A stretch of DNA of 64,000 nt from Marinomonas alcarazii (GTDB taxonomy: Bacteria > Pseudomonadota > Gammaproteobacteria > Pseudomonadales > Marinomonadaceae), in contig NZ_QKLW01000004.1 in assembly GCF_003208215.1 (NCBI RefSeq), positions 1 to 64,000 of the forward strand. The letters are read 5' to 3'. The notes beneath the pieces are model-generated. The model ran no database searches. It was not told where the DNA came from and was given only the letters and a program-made list of their open reading frames with translations. Of this stretch, positions 35,999 to 45,666 are shown piece by piece; the stretch's first letter is position 1, and every line of letters begins with the position of its first letter. The position numbers and the translations under genes were made by a program.

Positions 35999-37324
35999 AT
36001 GACTTCTAAATCTCCTTTGGCATTGTTGCCATTGTTACTTTTCCTTGTTCTTTTTGTTGGCAGTGGCCTTTGGTATCAGTCTGAAGGTGTCGATTTCGCC
36101 TTCTATCAGATCTCTGCACCTGTCGCTATTTTACCTGCGATTGCCTTGGCTATTTTGTTAGGTAAAGGACACTTCAATCAGCGTATTGAGACTTTTATTC
36201 AAGGCGTAGGTGATAACACGATTATCACTATGATCTTGATTTATTTGTTGGCGGGCGCTTTTGCCAGCGTAGCAAAAAGCGTTGGCGGAGTGGATGCAAC
36301 GGTTAACTTTGGTTTGAGCATTGTACCTGCCTCTTTATTATTGCCGGGCTTGTTTGTTATCACCGCATTCGTTGCAACGTCGATGGGGACTTCCATGGGA
36401 ACCATTGCCGCTATTGCGCCAATTGCTATTGGTGTTGCGGAAGCTGCGGATTTGCCTTTGTTATTGACAGTAGGGACTGTGATTGGCGGTGCGATGTTTG
36501 GTGATAACTTGTCGATTATCTCCGATACCACAATCGCGGCAACGAGAACGCAAGGCTGTGATATGCGAGATAAATTTCGCATGAACTTTAAAATTGCTTT
36601 GCCAGCGGCACTGGCGGCTTTGGTGTGGTTATTTTTTCAGAGTGAAGAAGCGCATATTGCCGATGTTCAAGATTACGAGCTGATTCGAGTGTTGCCTTAT
36701 GTGGCCGTTTTGGGCTTGGCTGTGGCTGGGGTGAATGTCATTTTAGTCTTGTTTAGTGGCATTATCTTGGCAGGTGTGATTGGTCTGACGATGCAGCCTG
36801 ACTATTCAGTGGCTTCTTGGTCCGCGGATATTTATGCGGGTTACACTGGGATGCAAGAGATTCTGATTTTATCTTTGTTAATTGGTGGTCTTGCTGGATT
36901 AATGAAATCACAAGGCGGCTTGGCTTGGTTGGTTGGTGCGATTGAGCGTATTAGCCGTGGCCTAGGAGCGAAAGAAGGCTCTACTCGTGCTGGAGAGTTG
37001 AGTATCAGTGCTGCTGTCGCGTTGACTAATTTATGCACAGCCAACAATACGGTGTCTATTTTAATTAATGGTTCAGTCGCAAAAGATATTGCTGAGCGCT
37101 ACAATGTTGATTCGAAACGCAGTGCTAGCTTGTTGGATATTTTCTCTTGTGTGGTACAAGGTATCTTGCCTTATGGCGCGCAAATCTTATTGGCTTCTTC
37201 TTTAGCGAAGGTGTCACCATTAGAACTAATTAGTTATGTCCAATACAGTTGGTTATTGGCCGTTGCCGCTTTGATTTCTATTTTTATTAGCTGGCCTAAA
37301 GGTACGAAAGCAAATAAGGTTTAG
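35999..37324 (+). CDS. NhaC-family Na+/H+ antiporter-like membrane protein
   Basis: 441 aa with about 11-12 TM segments. The conserved core GTSMGTIAAIAPIAIGVAE and the loop GGAMFGDNLSIISDTTIAATRTQGC (GDN and SDT) are hallmarks of the NhaC/ion transporter superfamily, in which Asp residues bind Na+ or H+. A second-half counterpart is NLCTANNTVSILINGSVAKDIA. It may exchange Na+ for H+, or carry an organic anion/amino acid as some relatives do. It is monocistronic with its own terminator. Confidence 0.87.
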   Translation: MTSKSPLALLPLLLFLVLFVGSGLWYQSEGVDFAFYQISAPVAILPAIALAILLGKGHFNQRIETFIQGVGDNTIITMILIYLLAGAFASVAKSVGGVDATVNFGLSIVPASLLLPGLFVITAFVATSMGTSMGTIAAIAPIAIGVAEAADLPLLLTVGTVIGGAMFGDNLSIISDTTIAATRTQGCDMRDKFRMNFKIALPAALAALVWLFFQSEEAHIADVQDYELIRVLPYVAVLGLAVAGVNVILVLFSGIILAGVIGLTMQPDYSVASWSADIYAGYTGMQEILILSLLIGGLAGLMKSQGGLAWLVGAIERISRGLGAKEGSTRAGELSISAAVALTNLCTANNTVSILINGSVAKDIAERYNVDSKRSASLLDIFSCVVQGILPYGAQILLASSLAKVSPLELISYVQYSWLLAVAALISIFISWPKGTKANKV

Positions 37325-37343
37325 TAACAAGCAATAAATTTTT

Positions 37344-37391
37344 AAAGCCTGCGAACTTAGTGATAGCTCACTCGGTATGCAGGCTTTTTTG
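37344..37391 (+). terminator. Terminator after the antiporter
   Basis: The 9-bp stem AAAGCCTGC/GCAGGCTTT (37344-37352 with 37379-37387) with a 26-nt loop containing an inner TGATAGCTCA hairpin, followed by T residues. Confidence 0.85.
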
Positions 37392-37458
37392 TGTCTTGCA
37401 TTTGGTAGGGGGAGCGCCTTTTCTGTCCAACATTATTATTTTTAAGTAAGGAAAGCTC

Positions 37459-38349
37459 TTGAAACAAGGGACTCATCTGAAAGCTGAATTGATTTTAGTC
37501 TTCGTCACTATTTTGGCGGGGTTTGGTTGGATCTTTTCAAAAGAAGCCATCTCAGGAATGCCACCGCAGTTTTTTATGGGGGTACGTTTTCTTGTTGCGG
37601 GTTTTGTTTTGTATCTTGCTGGGTTGAAATATTTTCAGGGGCTAAACTGGCAGGATGTTAAGCGGGCGGGGTTGGTCGGTTTGGTGATGGGGATCACCAT
37701 GATGTTTTGGGTGAAAGGCTTAGATCAAGGTTCGAACTTAGGAGTGGGGGCTTTTATCGCCAGCCTAGGGGTTGTCTTGGTGCCTTTGATTGCGCGATTT
37801 ATGTTTGGCGCTAGGCCACCATTGAGTATCTGGCTTGCCTTGCCTGTGGCTGTTTTAGGCTTGGCTTTTTTGGCATTGGATAATGGCTTGGATTTCGAAT
37901 TTGCCCATGTGTACTTTTTTTGTTCGGCGTTAGGCTTGGCGTTTCAGCTTAATTTATTGTCGCGTTTTTCTATGCGTATGCATGTTTTAGTATTAACGAC
38001 GATTCAGTTATTGGCGGCAGGCTGTGTCTTATTGTTGCTATCACTGTTAACAGAATCGCTTCCGCACAGCATTAGTCTTGAGGTGGCCGGTTGGTTCCTT
38101 GCGAGTACTTTGATTGCCAGTAGTCTGAGGTTTTTATTACAAGCTTATGGGATGAGTTTGACGCCAGTAAGTCATGCGGCAGTTATTATGAATTTGGAGC
38201 CTGTTTGGACTGCTATCTTTGCGGTATTTTGGTTTAGGGAGTCGATGTCGGGTGGTCAGATATTTGGCTGTTTTTTGATCTTTGTTGCGATGTTAATTAG
38301 CCGCTGGCCTCAAATTAGGGGCATATTCAAAACGCGTAAATATTCATGA
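37459..38349 (+). CDS. DMT superfamily transporter (EamA family)
   Basis: 296 aa from a TTG at 37459 with AAGGAAAG upstream. It has ten TM helices in two EamA repeats, with the typical N-terminal FGWIFSKEAISGMPPQFFMGVRFLVAG and the second-repeat AAVIMNLEPVWTAIFAVFWFRES. EamA proteins export metabolites such as amino acids or nucleosides. No neighbour indicates the substrate. The gene converges on the TetR regulator 28 bp downstream. Confidence 0.88.
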   Translation: MKQGTHLKAELILVFVTILAGFGWIFSKEAISGMPPQFFMGVRFLVAGFVLYLAGLKYFQGLNWQDVKRAGLVGLVMGITMMFWVKGLDQGSNLGVGAFIASLGVVLVPLIARFMFGARPPLSIWLALPVAVLGLAFLALDNGLDFEFAHVYFFCSALGLAFQLNLLSRFSMRMHVLVLTTIQLLAAGCVLLLLSLLTESLPHSISLEVAGWFLASTLIASSLRFLLQAYGMSLTPVSHAAVIMNLEPVWTAIFAVFWFRESMSGGQIFGCFLIFVAMLISRWPQIRGIFKTRKYS

Positions 38350-38376
38350 GAGAGTTTTAAACTTCTGAGTGAATAT

Positions 38377-38949
38377 TTAATCGGGCAGAATCGTGTCTAA
38401 AGTTTGCTGATAGATTAACTGCGTTTCTTCGTTAAAAGGTCTGTTCTGTGAGTCCCATCTGGCCAGTAAGCCTTCAGTAAGCGTAACGAGTATTTCAATA
38501 CGTGCGATGATTTCTGCTTTTGCCATTTTGGGGTATTGAGATTGAAGAATTTTTACCGCGCGAGCTTGTAAGCGGTTATTGGATTCCATATAGATTTTCT
38601 CGATAACAGGGTTACGTGATGCTTCCGCTTGGATTTCATAGTGCATCACTCTCATGCTATGAGTGTCTTGATTTTCTTCAGAAAAGTGTCGGTTTAGCCA
38701 ATCTTTTTTATCTAAAAAAGACGCCATAAACTGTAATCTTTTTTCGGTAAATTGGTCTACTAAAGCGCAGATAATGTCATCTTTGTGTGCAAAGTATCGA
38801 TAAATTTGGCCAACACTCAGTCCAGCTGTTTTGGCAATTTCGCTCATACTGGCTTTATGAAAGCCTTTCACAAGGGCGTGTTGTTCAGTGGCATCAATAA
38901 TGCATTGCTTTCGCTGATCGCTGTGACATGGCGGCTTAATAGATCTCAT
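38377..38949 (-). CDS. TetR family regulator of the divergent RND pump
   Basis: 190 aa. The N-terminal HTH (about residues 13-60) reads ATEQHALVKGFHKASMSEIAKTAGLSVGQIYRYFAHKDD, with the standard TetR turn. The C-terminal helical domain binds an effector and is variable, as expected. It is divergent from the efflux operon with a 93-bp spacer to the membrane-fusion gene containing a promoter and a palindrome, so it is very probably the local repressor, relieved by a pump substrate. Confidence 0.9.
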   Translation of the reverse strand: MRSIKPPCHSDQRKQCIIDATEQHALVKGFHKASMSEIAKTAGLSVGQIYRYFAHKDDIICALVDQFTEKRLQFMASFLDKKDWLNRHFSEENQDTHSMRVMHYEIQAEASRNPVIEKIYMESNNRLQARAVKILQSQYPKMAKAEIIARIEILVTLTEGLLARWDSQNRPFNEETQLIYQQTLDTILPD

Positions 38950-38962
38950 TTATTTGCACGTT

Positions 38963-39015
38963 TTGACATATATTAGGTACATTTCTTGTATTATAGTGCT
39001 AGTGAATGGTCATTC
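38963..39015 (+). promoter_or_regulatory. Efflux operon promoter region with GAATG-GT-CATTC palindrome
   Basis: TTGACA (38963-38968) could be a -35; candidate -10 hexamers are TTGTAT (38986-38991, 17-bp spacer) and TATTAT (38989-38994, 20-bp spacer). The 12-bp palindrome GAATGGTCATTC (39004-39015) lies right downstream, where TetR binding would block transcription. Confidence 0.5.
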
Positions 39016-39042
39016 TCAATATCTCGAAAGGAAGTTTCCTCA

Positions 39043-40230
39043 ATGTTGTCTAAATCTAAATATGCTTTAAGCGTGTTAGTTATTTTTTTGTTGGCTGGTT
39101 GTCAGGAAGAGGCTGCTGAGTCTGCTTCTGCAAAACCACCGGCTCCGAAAGTGCAAGTGGGAGTCGTTAGTATTGAAGCCCAAAAAACAGATCTAATTGC
39201 TGAATTACCTGGACGTACCACTTCAAGCTTGGTCGCAGAAATTCGTCCGCAGGTGGGTGGAATCGTTAAGAAGCGTTTTTTTGAGGAAGGTCAAAATGTT
39301 AAAGCAGGTGATTTGCTTTACGAATTGGATGACTCTACTTATGTTTCTTCTTATAACCAAGCTCAAGCGGACTTAGAGTCAGCGAATGCAAGCCTCAAAT
39401 CTGCGCAGTTGAAACTGCAACGCTACACAGAGCTGCGTAAGCAAAATAATGTTTCTCAGCAAGATTTAGATGATGCGCAAGTGGCTTTTCTAGAAGCTAA
39501 AGCAAGGCAAAAAGGGTCTGAAGCCGCGTTAGAAAACGCCAAAATCAATTTAGGTTACACTAAAATCAAATCCCCTATCGATGGTCGAATCGGTATCTCT
39601 CGCGTTACTGTAGGTGCCTTGGTGACGGGTAGTCAGGCTGCCGTTATGACAACGGTTCGTTCATTGGACCCTATTTTTGTAGACTTATCTCAAACAAGTT
39701 TGGATCAGCTTAAACAGCGTACGTTTTTAACGAAAGAGGGTGTTGAGCGTGGCTCAAATCAAGTTTCTTTGATTCTAGAAGATGGCACAGAGTACCAATA
39801 TAAAGGTAGTTTGAAAGCCAGAGAAATAAGCGTAGATGAGTCCACCGGTAGTGTCACGTTGCGTGCTGAATTTCCAAATCCAGATAACCTTCTTTTGCCG
39901 GGAATGTTTGTTCGTGGCTTGATTAATGAGCTAACACATAATTCAGCGATTCTAGTGCCTCAGCAAGCCGTTTCTCGTGACGTTAAAGGCAATCCTGTTG
40001 CCTTGGTTGTTAACGATAAAAATGTGGTTGAGCGCCGTATTTTGAACATTGAACGCTCTTTGGGTAATCAGTGGTTGGTTCTCTCTGGTATTCAATCGGG
40101 TGAAAAAGTCATTGTTGAAGGTTCTATGAAGGCAAAACCAGGCACTGAAGTCGTGCCGTTTGCAATGAAACGAGATAGTGAGACTGGTGCTATTGTCGAT
40201 GCCAGCGGTTCTTCGACTCAAGGGAATTAA
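39043..40230 (+). CDS. RND efflux periplasmic adaptor (AcrA/MexA-like lipoprotein)
   Basis: 395 aa from ATG 39043 (AAAGGAAG upstream). It has a lipoprotein signal peptide with lipobox LLAGC, then the adaptor pattern: a lipoyl half GRTTSSLVAEIRPQVGGIV, an alpha-hairpin coiled coil (about 95-165, QADLESANASLKSAQLKLQ), a second lipoyl half with IKSPIDGRIG, a beta-barrel and a membrane-proximal domain. It links the inner-membrane pump to a TolC-type channel. The pump gene follows after three bases. There is no outer-membrane factor nearby. Confidence 0.94.
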   Translation: MLSKSKYALSVLVIFLLAGCQEEAAESASAKPPAPKVQVGVVSIEAQKTDLIAELPGRTTSSLVAEIRPQVGGIVKKRFFEEGQNVKAGDLLYELDDSTYVSSYNQAQADLESANASLKSAQLKLQRYTELRKQNNVSQQDLDDAQVAFLEAKARQKGSEAALENAKINLGYTKIKSPIDGRIGISRVTVGALVTGSQAAVMTTVRSLDPIFVDLSQTSLDQLKQRTFLTKEGVERGSNQVSLILEDGTEYQYKGSLKAREISVDESTGSVTLRAEFPNPDNLLLPGMFVRGLINELTHNSAILVPQQAVSRDVKGNPVALVVNDKNVVERRILNIERSLGNQWLVLSGIQSGEKVIVEGSMKAKPGTEVVPFAMKRDSETGAIVDASGSSTQGN

Positions 40231-40233
40231 TCT

Positions 40234-43200
40234 ATGTTAGCTCATTTTTTTATCAATCGTCCGGTATTCGCGTGGGTTATTTCCATTGCGATTATGCTGG
40301 CAGGTCTTGGTGCAATAACGGCCTTACCAATCTCTCAATACCCTAATGTAGCGCCACCTACGATTAGTATTTCAGCAACGTATTCTGGTGCTTCAGCTGA
40401 AACGGTTGAAAACAGTGTTACTCAAGTATTAGAGCAGCAATTGACTGGCCTTGACGGTCTTTTATATTTCTCGTCTTCCAGTAGCTCAAGTGGTCGTGCA
40501 AGTATAAATGTTACTTTTGAGCAAGGTACAGATGCTGATATTGCACAAGTACAAGTGCAAAATAAAATTCAGCAAATTACGTCCAATTTGCCAACGTCTG
40601 TTCAGCAAAACGGTGTGACTGTTCGCAAAGCGAACTCAGACTTTTTGATGGTAGCGTCTGTTTATGATGAGACAGATAGAGATACAGCAAATGATATTTC
40701 TGACTTTTTAGTGTCAAGCATTCAGGACCCTGTTTCTCGTGTTGATGGTGTTGGTAGTATCCAAGTATTTGGTGCGGCTTACGCCATGCGCGTTTGGTTG
40801 GATCCACTGAAATTGGCCTCTTATAAGTTGATGCCTTCTGATATCGCAGCAGCAATTAATGCTCAAAATACTCAGGTTGCTGCAGGTAGCCTTGGTGCTT
40901 ACCCGATTGTTAAAGGGCAAGAACTTAACGTCACAGTCACCGCTCAGTCTAAATTACAAACGGCAGAGCAGTTTAAAGACATCATACTGACTTATGATGA
41001 CAGTGGTGCAACGGTTCGTTTGAGTGATGTTGCAAGGGTTGAACTTGGTAGTGAGTCTTATGGCTACATTCCCCGTTTGAATAAACACCCTGCCTCTGGT
41101 TTGGCTGTGATGTTGGCGCCAGGCGCAAATGCCTTATCGACGTCGGAAGCGGTGAAAAAGACGTTGAATGATTTGTCTGGCAGTTTGCCTGAAGGGTATA
41201 AATTTTCATTCCCTGTTGATAATACTGACTTTATTAAAATATCCATCGAAGAAGTGGTCAAAACTCTCTTTGAAGCCATTGCTTTGGTAATCATTGTGAT
41301 GTTCGTCTTTTTGCAGAACTGGCGTGCGACGCTCATTCCTGCAATTGCAGTGCCTGTTGTACTTTTAGGTACATTTGGTGTGTTGGAGGTATTTGGTTTC
41401 TCGATCAACACGCTGACCATGTTCGGTATCGTACTCTCTATCGGTTTGCTTGTTGATGACGCCATCGTTGTGGTTGAGAACGTTGAGCGAGTCATGGAAG
41501 AAGAAAAGCTGTCTCCTAAAGAGGCGACGATCAAGTCCATGAAGGAGATAACAAGTGCCCTTATCGGTATTGCGGTCGTTTTGTCTGCGGTATTTTTACC
41601 GATGGCGTTCTTTAGTGGTTCTACGGGGGTTATTTATCGACAGTTTTCGGTAACCATCGTTGCTGCCATGGTTTTGTCTGTGATTGTGGCATTAACCTTA
41701 ACGCCAGCTTTGTGTGCGACTCTGTTAAAACCAAAAGATCATTCAGATGAATATAAGGGTCTTGGTGGTTGGTTTAATCGAAACTTTGACCGCTTTACGG
41801 GCAAATATTTTAATGGTGTTAGTCGTATCATTAAAAAGCCTGTTCGCTGGATGCTGGTATACGGCATGATCGTTGCCGGTTTAAGCGGCTTGATGTTGAA
41901 TTTGCCTTCTGGTTTCTTGCCAACCGAAGACCAAGGTCGAGTGATGGTTATGGTGTCTTTGCCTGAAGGCGCCTCTATGTCTCGTACTGATAAGGTCATG
42001 CAGGAAGTGGAAAACTATTTCCTCGAAACTGAGAAAGACAATGTTAATGACGTGTTCACTATTTCTGGCTTTAACTTTATGGGCAGTGGCCAAAACGCAG
42101 GTTTGGCGTTCATTGCGTTAAAAGATTGGAGTGAGCGAATTGGCCCTGCGAATAGTGCTAGCGCTATCGTTGGTCGTTCTTATGGTGCTTTTGCAGGTAT
42201 ACGTGATGCGCAAATCTTCTCTCTAATTCCGCCTTCAATCCAAGGTTTGGGTCAGAGTAGTGGCTTTACTTTCCAGCTTCAGGCAACCGGTAACACTGAT
42301 CGTGAAACCTTGCTTGAGATGCGAAATAATTTGCTTAACGATGCTAATGCAAGCCCGTTATTGACTGGTGTTCGCTTGGGTTCACAGTCTGAAGGGCCGC
42401 AACTGCATATTGATATAGACCAAGAAAAAGCGTCTGCGCTTGGCTTGTCTTTATCTGATATCAGCTCAACCTTGAGCAGCGCGTGGGCTGGTCGTTATAT
42501 CAATGACTTTATCGACCGTGGTCGTGTTAAGACTGTTTATATGCAAGGTGAAGCGGAATACCGTTCTGCTCCTGAAGATTTACAGCACTGGTATGTTCGA
42601 AGTAATGACAATACGATGACGCCATTTTCTGCTTTTGCTAAAAGCGAATGGACATATGGACCGAAGAGTTTGTCTCGTTTTAACGGCCTCGCTTCTTATG
42701 AAATTCAAGGTTCAGGAGCTCCTGGCGTGAGTTCGGGTGAGTCCATGGATGAATTGCAGCGTATTACGAACAACTTACCTGGTGTAACAGGCTCTTGGAG
42801 TGGTTTGTCTTATCAAGAGCGTTTATCGAGTGGGCAGACGCAATTGTTGTACGCCATTTCGATTTTGGTTGTATTCCTATGTCTTGCAGCCTTGTATGAG
42901 AGCTGGACTGTGCCTTTCTCGGTGATCATGGTTATTCCTCTTGGGGTAATAGGTTCTGCTGCAGCGGCGCATTTGCGAGGCTTGGAAAACGATGTGTATT
43001 TTCAGGTTGCGTTATTAACCACCATAGGTTTGTCGTCTAAGAATGCGATCTTGATCATAGAGTTCGCTGAAGCGGCTTATCGACGAGGACTTGGGGTGTG
43101 GGATGCTGCTGCTCAAGCTGCTCGCTTGCGCTTACGTCCTATTATCATGACGTCTTTGGCGTTTATGGTGGGTACTTTACCGCTAGCGCTTTCTTCTGGT

Positions 43201-43362
43201 GCGGGTGCAAATAGTCGAATTTCTATAGGTTCAGGTATCGTGGGCGGTACTTTGACGGCAACTGTATTGGCTATTTTCTTTGTGCCTTTATTCTTTGTTG
43301 TTGTTCGTCGGATCTTTCCGAAACGTCCAGATGGATTAGTAACTGAAGAAAACGCAGAGTAA
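40234..43362 (+). CDS. RND multidrug efflux pump, HAE1 family (AcrB/MexB-like)
   Basis: 1042 aa, full length. TM1 and the N-terminal motif FFINRPVFAWVISI, periplasmic PN1/PN2/PC1/PC2 porter and DN/DC docking domains, and the proton-relay aspartates D408/D409 in LSIGLLVDDAIVVVENVERVM match AcrB. TM10-12 include GLSSKNAILIIEFAE with the relay Lys. It exports hydrophobic drugs, detergents or bile-like compounds driven by the proton gradient. A serine run (SSSSSSSGRA, near residue 81) aligns with the porter domain. Expression is probably controlled by the divergent TetR protein. Only the outer-membrane partner is missing. Confidence 0.96.
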   Translation: MLAHFFINRPVFAWVISIAIMLAGLGAITALPISQYPNVAPPTISISATYSGASAETVENSVTQVLEQQLTGLDGLLYFSSSSSSSGRASINVTFEQGTDADIAQVQVQNKIQQITSNLPTSVQQNGVTVRKANSDFLMVASVYDETDRDTANDISDFLVSSIQDPVSRVDGVGSIQVFGAAYAMRVWLDPLKLASYKLMPSDIAAAINAQNTQVAAGSLGAYPIVKGQELNVTVTAQSKLQTAEQFKDIILTYDDSGATVRLSDVARVELGSESYGYIPRLNKHPASGLAVMLAPGANALSTSEAVKKTLNDLSGSLPEGYKFSFPVDNTDFIKISIEEVVKTLFEAIALVIIVMFVFLQNWRATLIPAIAVPVVLLGTFGVLEVFGFSINTLTMFGIVLSIGLLVDDAIVVVENVERVMEEEKLSPKEATIKSMKEITSALIGIAVVLSAVFLPMAFFSGSTGVIYRQFSVTIVAAMVLSVIVALTLTPALCATLLKPKDHSDEYKGLGGWFNRNFDRFTGKYFNGVSRIIKKPVRWMLVYGMIVAGLSGLMLNLPSGFLPTEDQGRVMVMVSLPEGASMSRTDKVMQEVENYFLETEKDNVNDVFTISGFNFMGSGQNAGLAFIALKDWSERIGPANSASAIVGRSYGAFAGIRDAQIFSLIPPSIQGLGQSSGFTFQLQATGNTDRETLLEMRNNLLNDANASPLLTGVRLGSQSEGPQLHIDIDQEKASALGLSLSDISSTLSSAWAGRYINDFIDRGRVKTVYMQGEAEYRSAPEDLQHWYVRSNDNTMTPFSAFAKSEWTYGPKSLSRFNGLASYEIQGSGAPGVSSGESMDELQRITNNLPGVTGSWSGLSYQERLSSGQTQLLYAISILVVFLCLAALYESWTVPFSVIMVIPLGVIGSAAAAHLRGLENDVYFQVALLTTIGLSSKNAILIIEFAEAAYRRGLGVWDAAAQAARLRLRPIIMTSLAFMVGTLPLALSSGAGANSRISIGSGIVGGTLTATVLAIFFVPLFFVVVRRIFPKRPDGLVTEENAE

Positions 43363-43396
43363 TTGAGCTTAGCTAAAAGCAAAGCTAATAAGTAAA

Positions 43397-43424
43397 AAAG
43401 GAGCCGTCTTTGGCTCCTTTTTTT
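43397..43424 (+). terminator. Terminator of the efflux operon
   Basis: AAAGGAGCC-GTCT-TGGCTCCTTT-type stem (43397-43420) followed by a long T run. Confidence 0.92.
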
Positions 43425-43591
43425 GTGCAGTAAACTGTTTACTGAAGAGAGTTAAAGTAAGCGTTTGCGAATAATTCGTAGAGCATTGATTGTTTATAAC
43501 GTCGAGATCAGCGAAAATAGGCGTATAGAATCCAAGATTAACATCACGGGGCTTTATAATAAGCTCGCGTATAACCTAAAAGAACACTTTA

Positions 43592-45178
43592 ATGGCAGAC
43601 CAGAATTTCCTTAATGAAGTAAGCGATAGACGTACTTTCGCTATTATCTCCCACCCAGACGCCGGTAAAACTACTATCACTGAAAAATTGCTGTTACTAG
43701 GGCAGCTGATACAGACTGCAGGTTCAGTGAAAGGGCGTAAAGGTGATAAGCATGCCACATCAGATTGGATGGCAATGGAGAAGCAGCGTGGTATCTCGAT
43801 TACCTCTTCTGTGATGCAGTTTCCTTATAGAGATCGTACGGTTAACTTGCTGGACACCCCTGGGCACGAAGATTTCTCTGAAGATACCTACCGAACGTTA
43901 ACAGCTGTTGATTCTGTGTTGATGGTGATCGACGGTGCGAAGGGTGTAGAGGATCGCACGATCAAGTTGATGGATGTTTGTCGTCTTCGTGATACGCCTA
44001 TTTTATCTTTCATTAACAAAATGGACCGCGATATTCGTGATCCGATTGAGTTGCTTGACGAAGTGGAAGATGTATTGAAAATTGCCGCGGCTCCTATCAC
44101 GTGGCCCATAGGTATGAGTGATTTCTTTAAAGGGGTTTATAACCTTTATACTGATACTATCCACGTATTTGTTCGTGGACGTGGTCATACTTTGATGGAT
44201 GACATTCGTATTGAAGGGTTAGAGTCTGATGAAGCTAAGGAGTTGCTTGGTGATGATTGGGAAGCGTACGTTGAAGAGATCGAGTTAGTTCGTGGTGCTA
44301 GTCATGAGTTTGATCATGATGCGTATCTTGCTGGTGAATTAACGCCTGTGTTCTTTGGTACGGCGTTGTCTAACTTTGGTGTTCGCGAAATGCTGGACGG
44401 CTTTGTTGAGTGGGCTCCCGCACCGATCGATCGCGAAACAAACTCTCGTACAGTTGCCGCGAAAGAAGAAAAGTTCTCTGGTTTTATCTTTAAAATCCAA
44501 GCCAATATGGATCCAAAGCACCGTGACCGTATTGCGTTTATGCGAGTGTGTTCAGGAACCTACAGCCGCGGCATGAAAATGCGTCACTGTCGCATTGGAA
44601 AAGATATTAAGGTGACGGATGCGGTGTCTTTCACCGCTGGCGATCGTGAGGGTGTTGATGAGGCATTTTCTGGTGATATCATTGGTTTGCATAACCATGG
44701 CACGATTCAAATCGGTGATACCTTTACAGAAGGTGAGGATTTGAAATTTACAGGTATTCCTCACTTTGCCCCAGAATTGTTTCGCCGTGTACGCTTGAAA
44801 GATCCAATGAAAATGAAAGCGTTACAGAAAGGGTTGCAGCAGCTTTCCGAAGAAGGTTCTACTCAGCTATTTATGCCACAACGCAATAATGAACTGATTG
44901 TTGGTGCGGTAGGTCAGTTGCAATATGAAGTTGTGGCTTATCGTTTAAAAGACGAATACAAAGTTGAGTGCATTTACGAACCCGTTAACGTTAATACCGC
45001 TCGCTGGGTTGAATGTGATGATGCTAAGAAGTTTGAAGAATTTAAGAACAAATGTCGTGATAATTTGGCGATTGATGGCGGTGGCCATTTAACTTATTTA
45101 GCGCCAACAAGAGTAAATCTGATGATGGCCGAAGAGAAATGGCCTGAAGTACGTTTCCGTTCTACTCGAGAGCACTGA
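43592..45178 (+). CDS. prfC: Peptide chain release factor 3 (RF3)
   Basis: 528 aa, matching E. coli RF3. It is a translational GTPase that dissociates RF1/RF2 after termination. G1 is SHPDAGKTT (21-29), G2 lies in [11 protein letters not shown]3 is [16 protein letters not shown], and G4 is NKMDRD. The EF-Tu-like domains II/III follow, ending with the RF3-specific [24 protein letters not shown]. It stands alone as a single gene upstream of erpA. The call is confident. Confidence 0.98.
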   Translation: MADQNFLNEVSDRRTFAIISHPDAGKTTITEKLLLLGQLIQTAGSVKGRKGDKHATSDWMAMEKQRGISITSSVMQFPYRDRTVNLLDTPGHEDFSEDTYRTLTAVDSVLMVIDGAKGVEDRTIKLMDVCRLRDTPILSFINKMDRDIRDPIELLDEVEDVLKIAAAPITWPIGMSDFFKGVYNLYTDTIHVFVRGRGHTLMDDIRIEGLESDEAKELLGDDWEAYVEEIELVRGASHEFDHDAYLAGELTPVFFGTALSNFGVREMLDGFVEWAPAPIDRETNSRTVAAKEEKFSGFIFKIQANMDPKHRDRIAFMRVCSGTYSRGMKMRHCRIGKDIKVTDAVSFTAGDREGVDEAFSGDIIGLHNHGTIQIGDTFTEGEDLKFTGIPHFAPELFRRVRLKDPMKMKALQKGLQQLSEEGSTQLFMPQRNNELIVGAVGQLQYEVVAYRLKDEYKVECIYEPVNVNTARWVECDDAKKFEEFKNKCRDNLAIDGGGHLTYLAPTRVNLMMAEEKWPEVRFRSTREH

Positions 45179-45181
45179 TCT

Positions 45182-45206
45182 ATACTTGACTAAATTACTC
45201 GGATAA
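45182..45206 (+). promoter_or_regulatory. IscR type 1-like operator overlapping the erpA promoter
   Basis: By hand, the 25-bp stretch matches the published IscR type 1 consensus ATASYYGACT...RRSTAT at 22 positions, including ATAC-TTGACTA and the paired downstream half. It contains TTGACT (45186-45191) as a -35, with GATAAT (45210-45215) as a -10. IscR with a [2Fe-2S] cluster represses such sites, and erpA is a known IscR target in enterics. Confidence 0.6.
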
Positions 45207-45247
45207 GCGGATAATTCATTTATTGAAATGGTTTTAGTGGTATTGAA

Positions 45248-45595
45248 ATGAGCATGGTTGAATCGATTGATCCTATCGAGTTTACAGACGCAGCTGCGGC
45301 TAAGTTGCAATCTTTGATTGAAGAAGAAGAGAACGATCGACTCATGTTGCGAGTTTATGTAACAGGGGGCGGTTGCTCTGGCTTTCAGTATGGTTTTACG
45401 TTTGATGAAGAGCATCAAGAAGACGATACAGAAGTTAAGCGTAATGGAGTGACTTTAGTGGTCGATCCGTTGAGCTTCCAATACTTAGTTGGCTCTGAAG
45501 TAGACTATAAAGAAAACTTAGAAGGCTCGCGCTTTGTGGTGCAGAACCCTAATGCCACATCAACGTGTGGTTGTGGCGCAAGCTTTAGTATTTAA
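45248..45595 (+). CDS. erpA: Iron-sulfur cluster insertion protein ErpA
   Basis: 115 aa A-type carrier. The three cluster cysteines are visible: one in [11 protein letters not shown] and two in STCGCGASF near the C-terminus. ErpA receives [4Fe-4S] clusters from IscU/NfuA-type donors and passes them to target enzymes such as IspG/IspH, so it is often essential. It is preceded by an IscR type 1-like site and followed by a strong terminator. Monocistronic. Confidence 0.97.
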   Translation: MSMVESIDPIEFTDAAAAKLQSLIEEEENDRLMLRVYVTGGGCSGFQYGFTFDEEHQEDDTEVKRNGVTLVVDPLSFQYLVGSEVDYKENLEGSRFVVQNPNATSTCGCGASFSI

Positions 45596-45614
45596 CTCTA
45601 GTGTTTTGTTACTG

Positions 45615-45650
45615 AAACCCTTCAAGCTTCTGGCTTGAAGGGTTTTTTAT
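45615..45650. terminator. Bidirectional terminator after erpA
   Basis: AACCCTTCAAGC-TTCTG-GCTTGAAGGGTT: a 12-bp perfect stem with A and T tracts outside, between convergent genes. Confidence 0.93.
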
Positions 45651-45666
45651 TGGCTGGCGTTTACAA

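Noticed and set aside
41064-41540. Long antisense ORF inside the RND pump gene
   Set aside because: It lies entirely opposite a highly conserved gene and has low-complexity composition expected of a frame shadow; no start signals.
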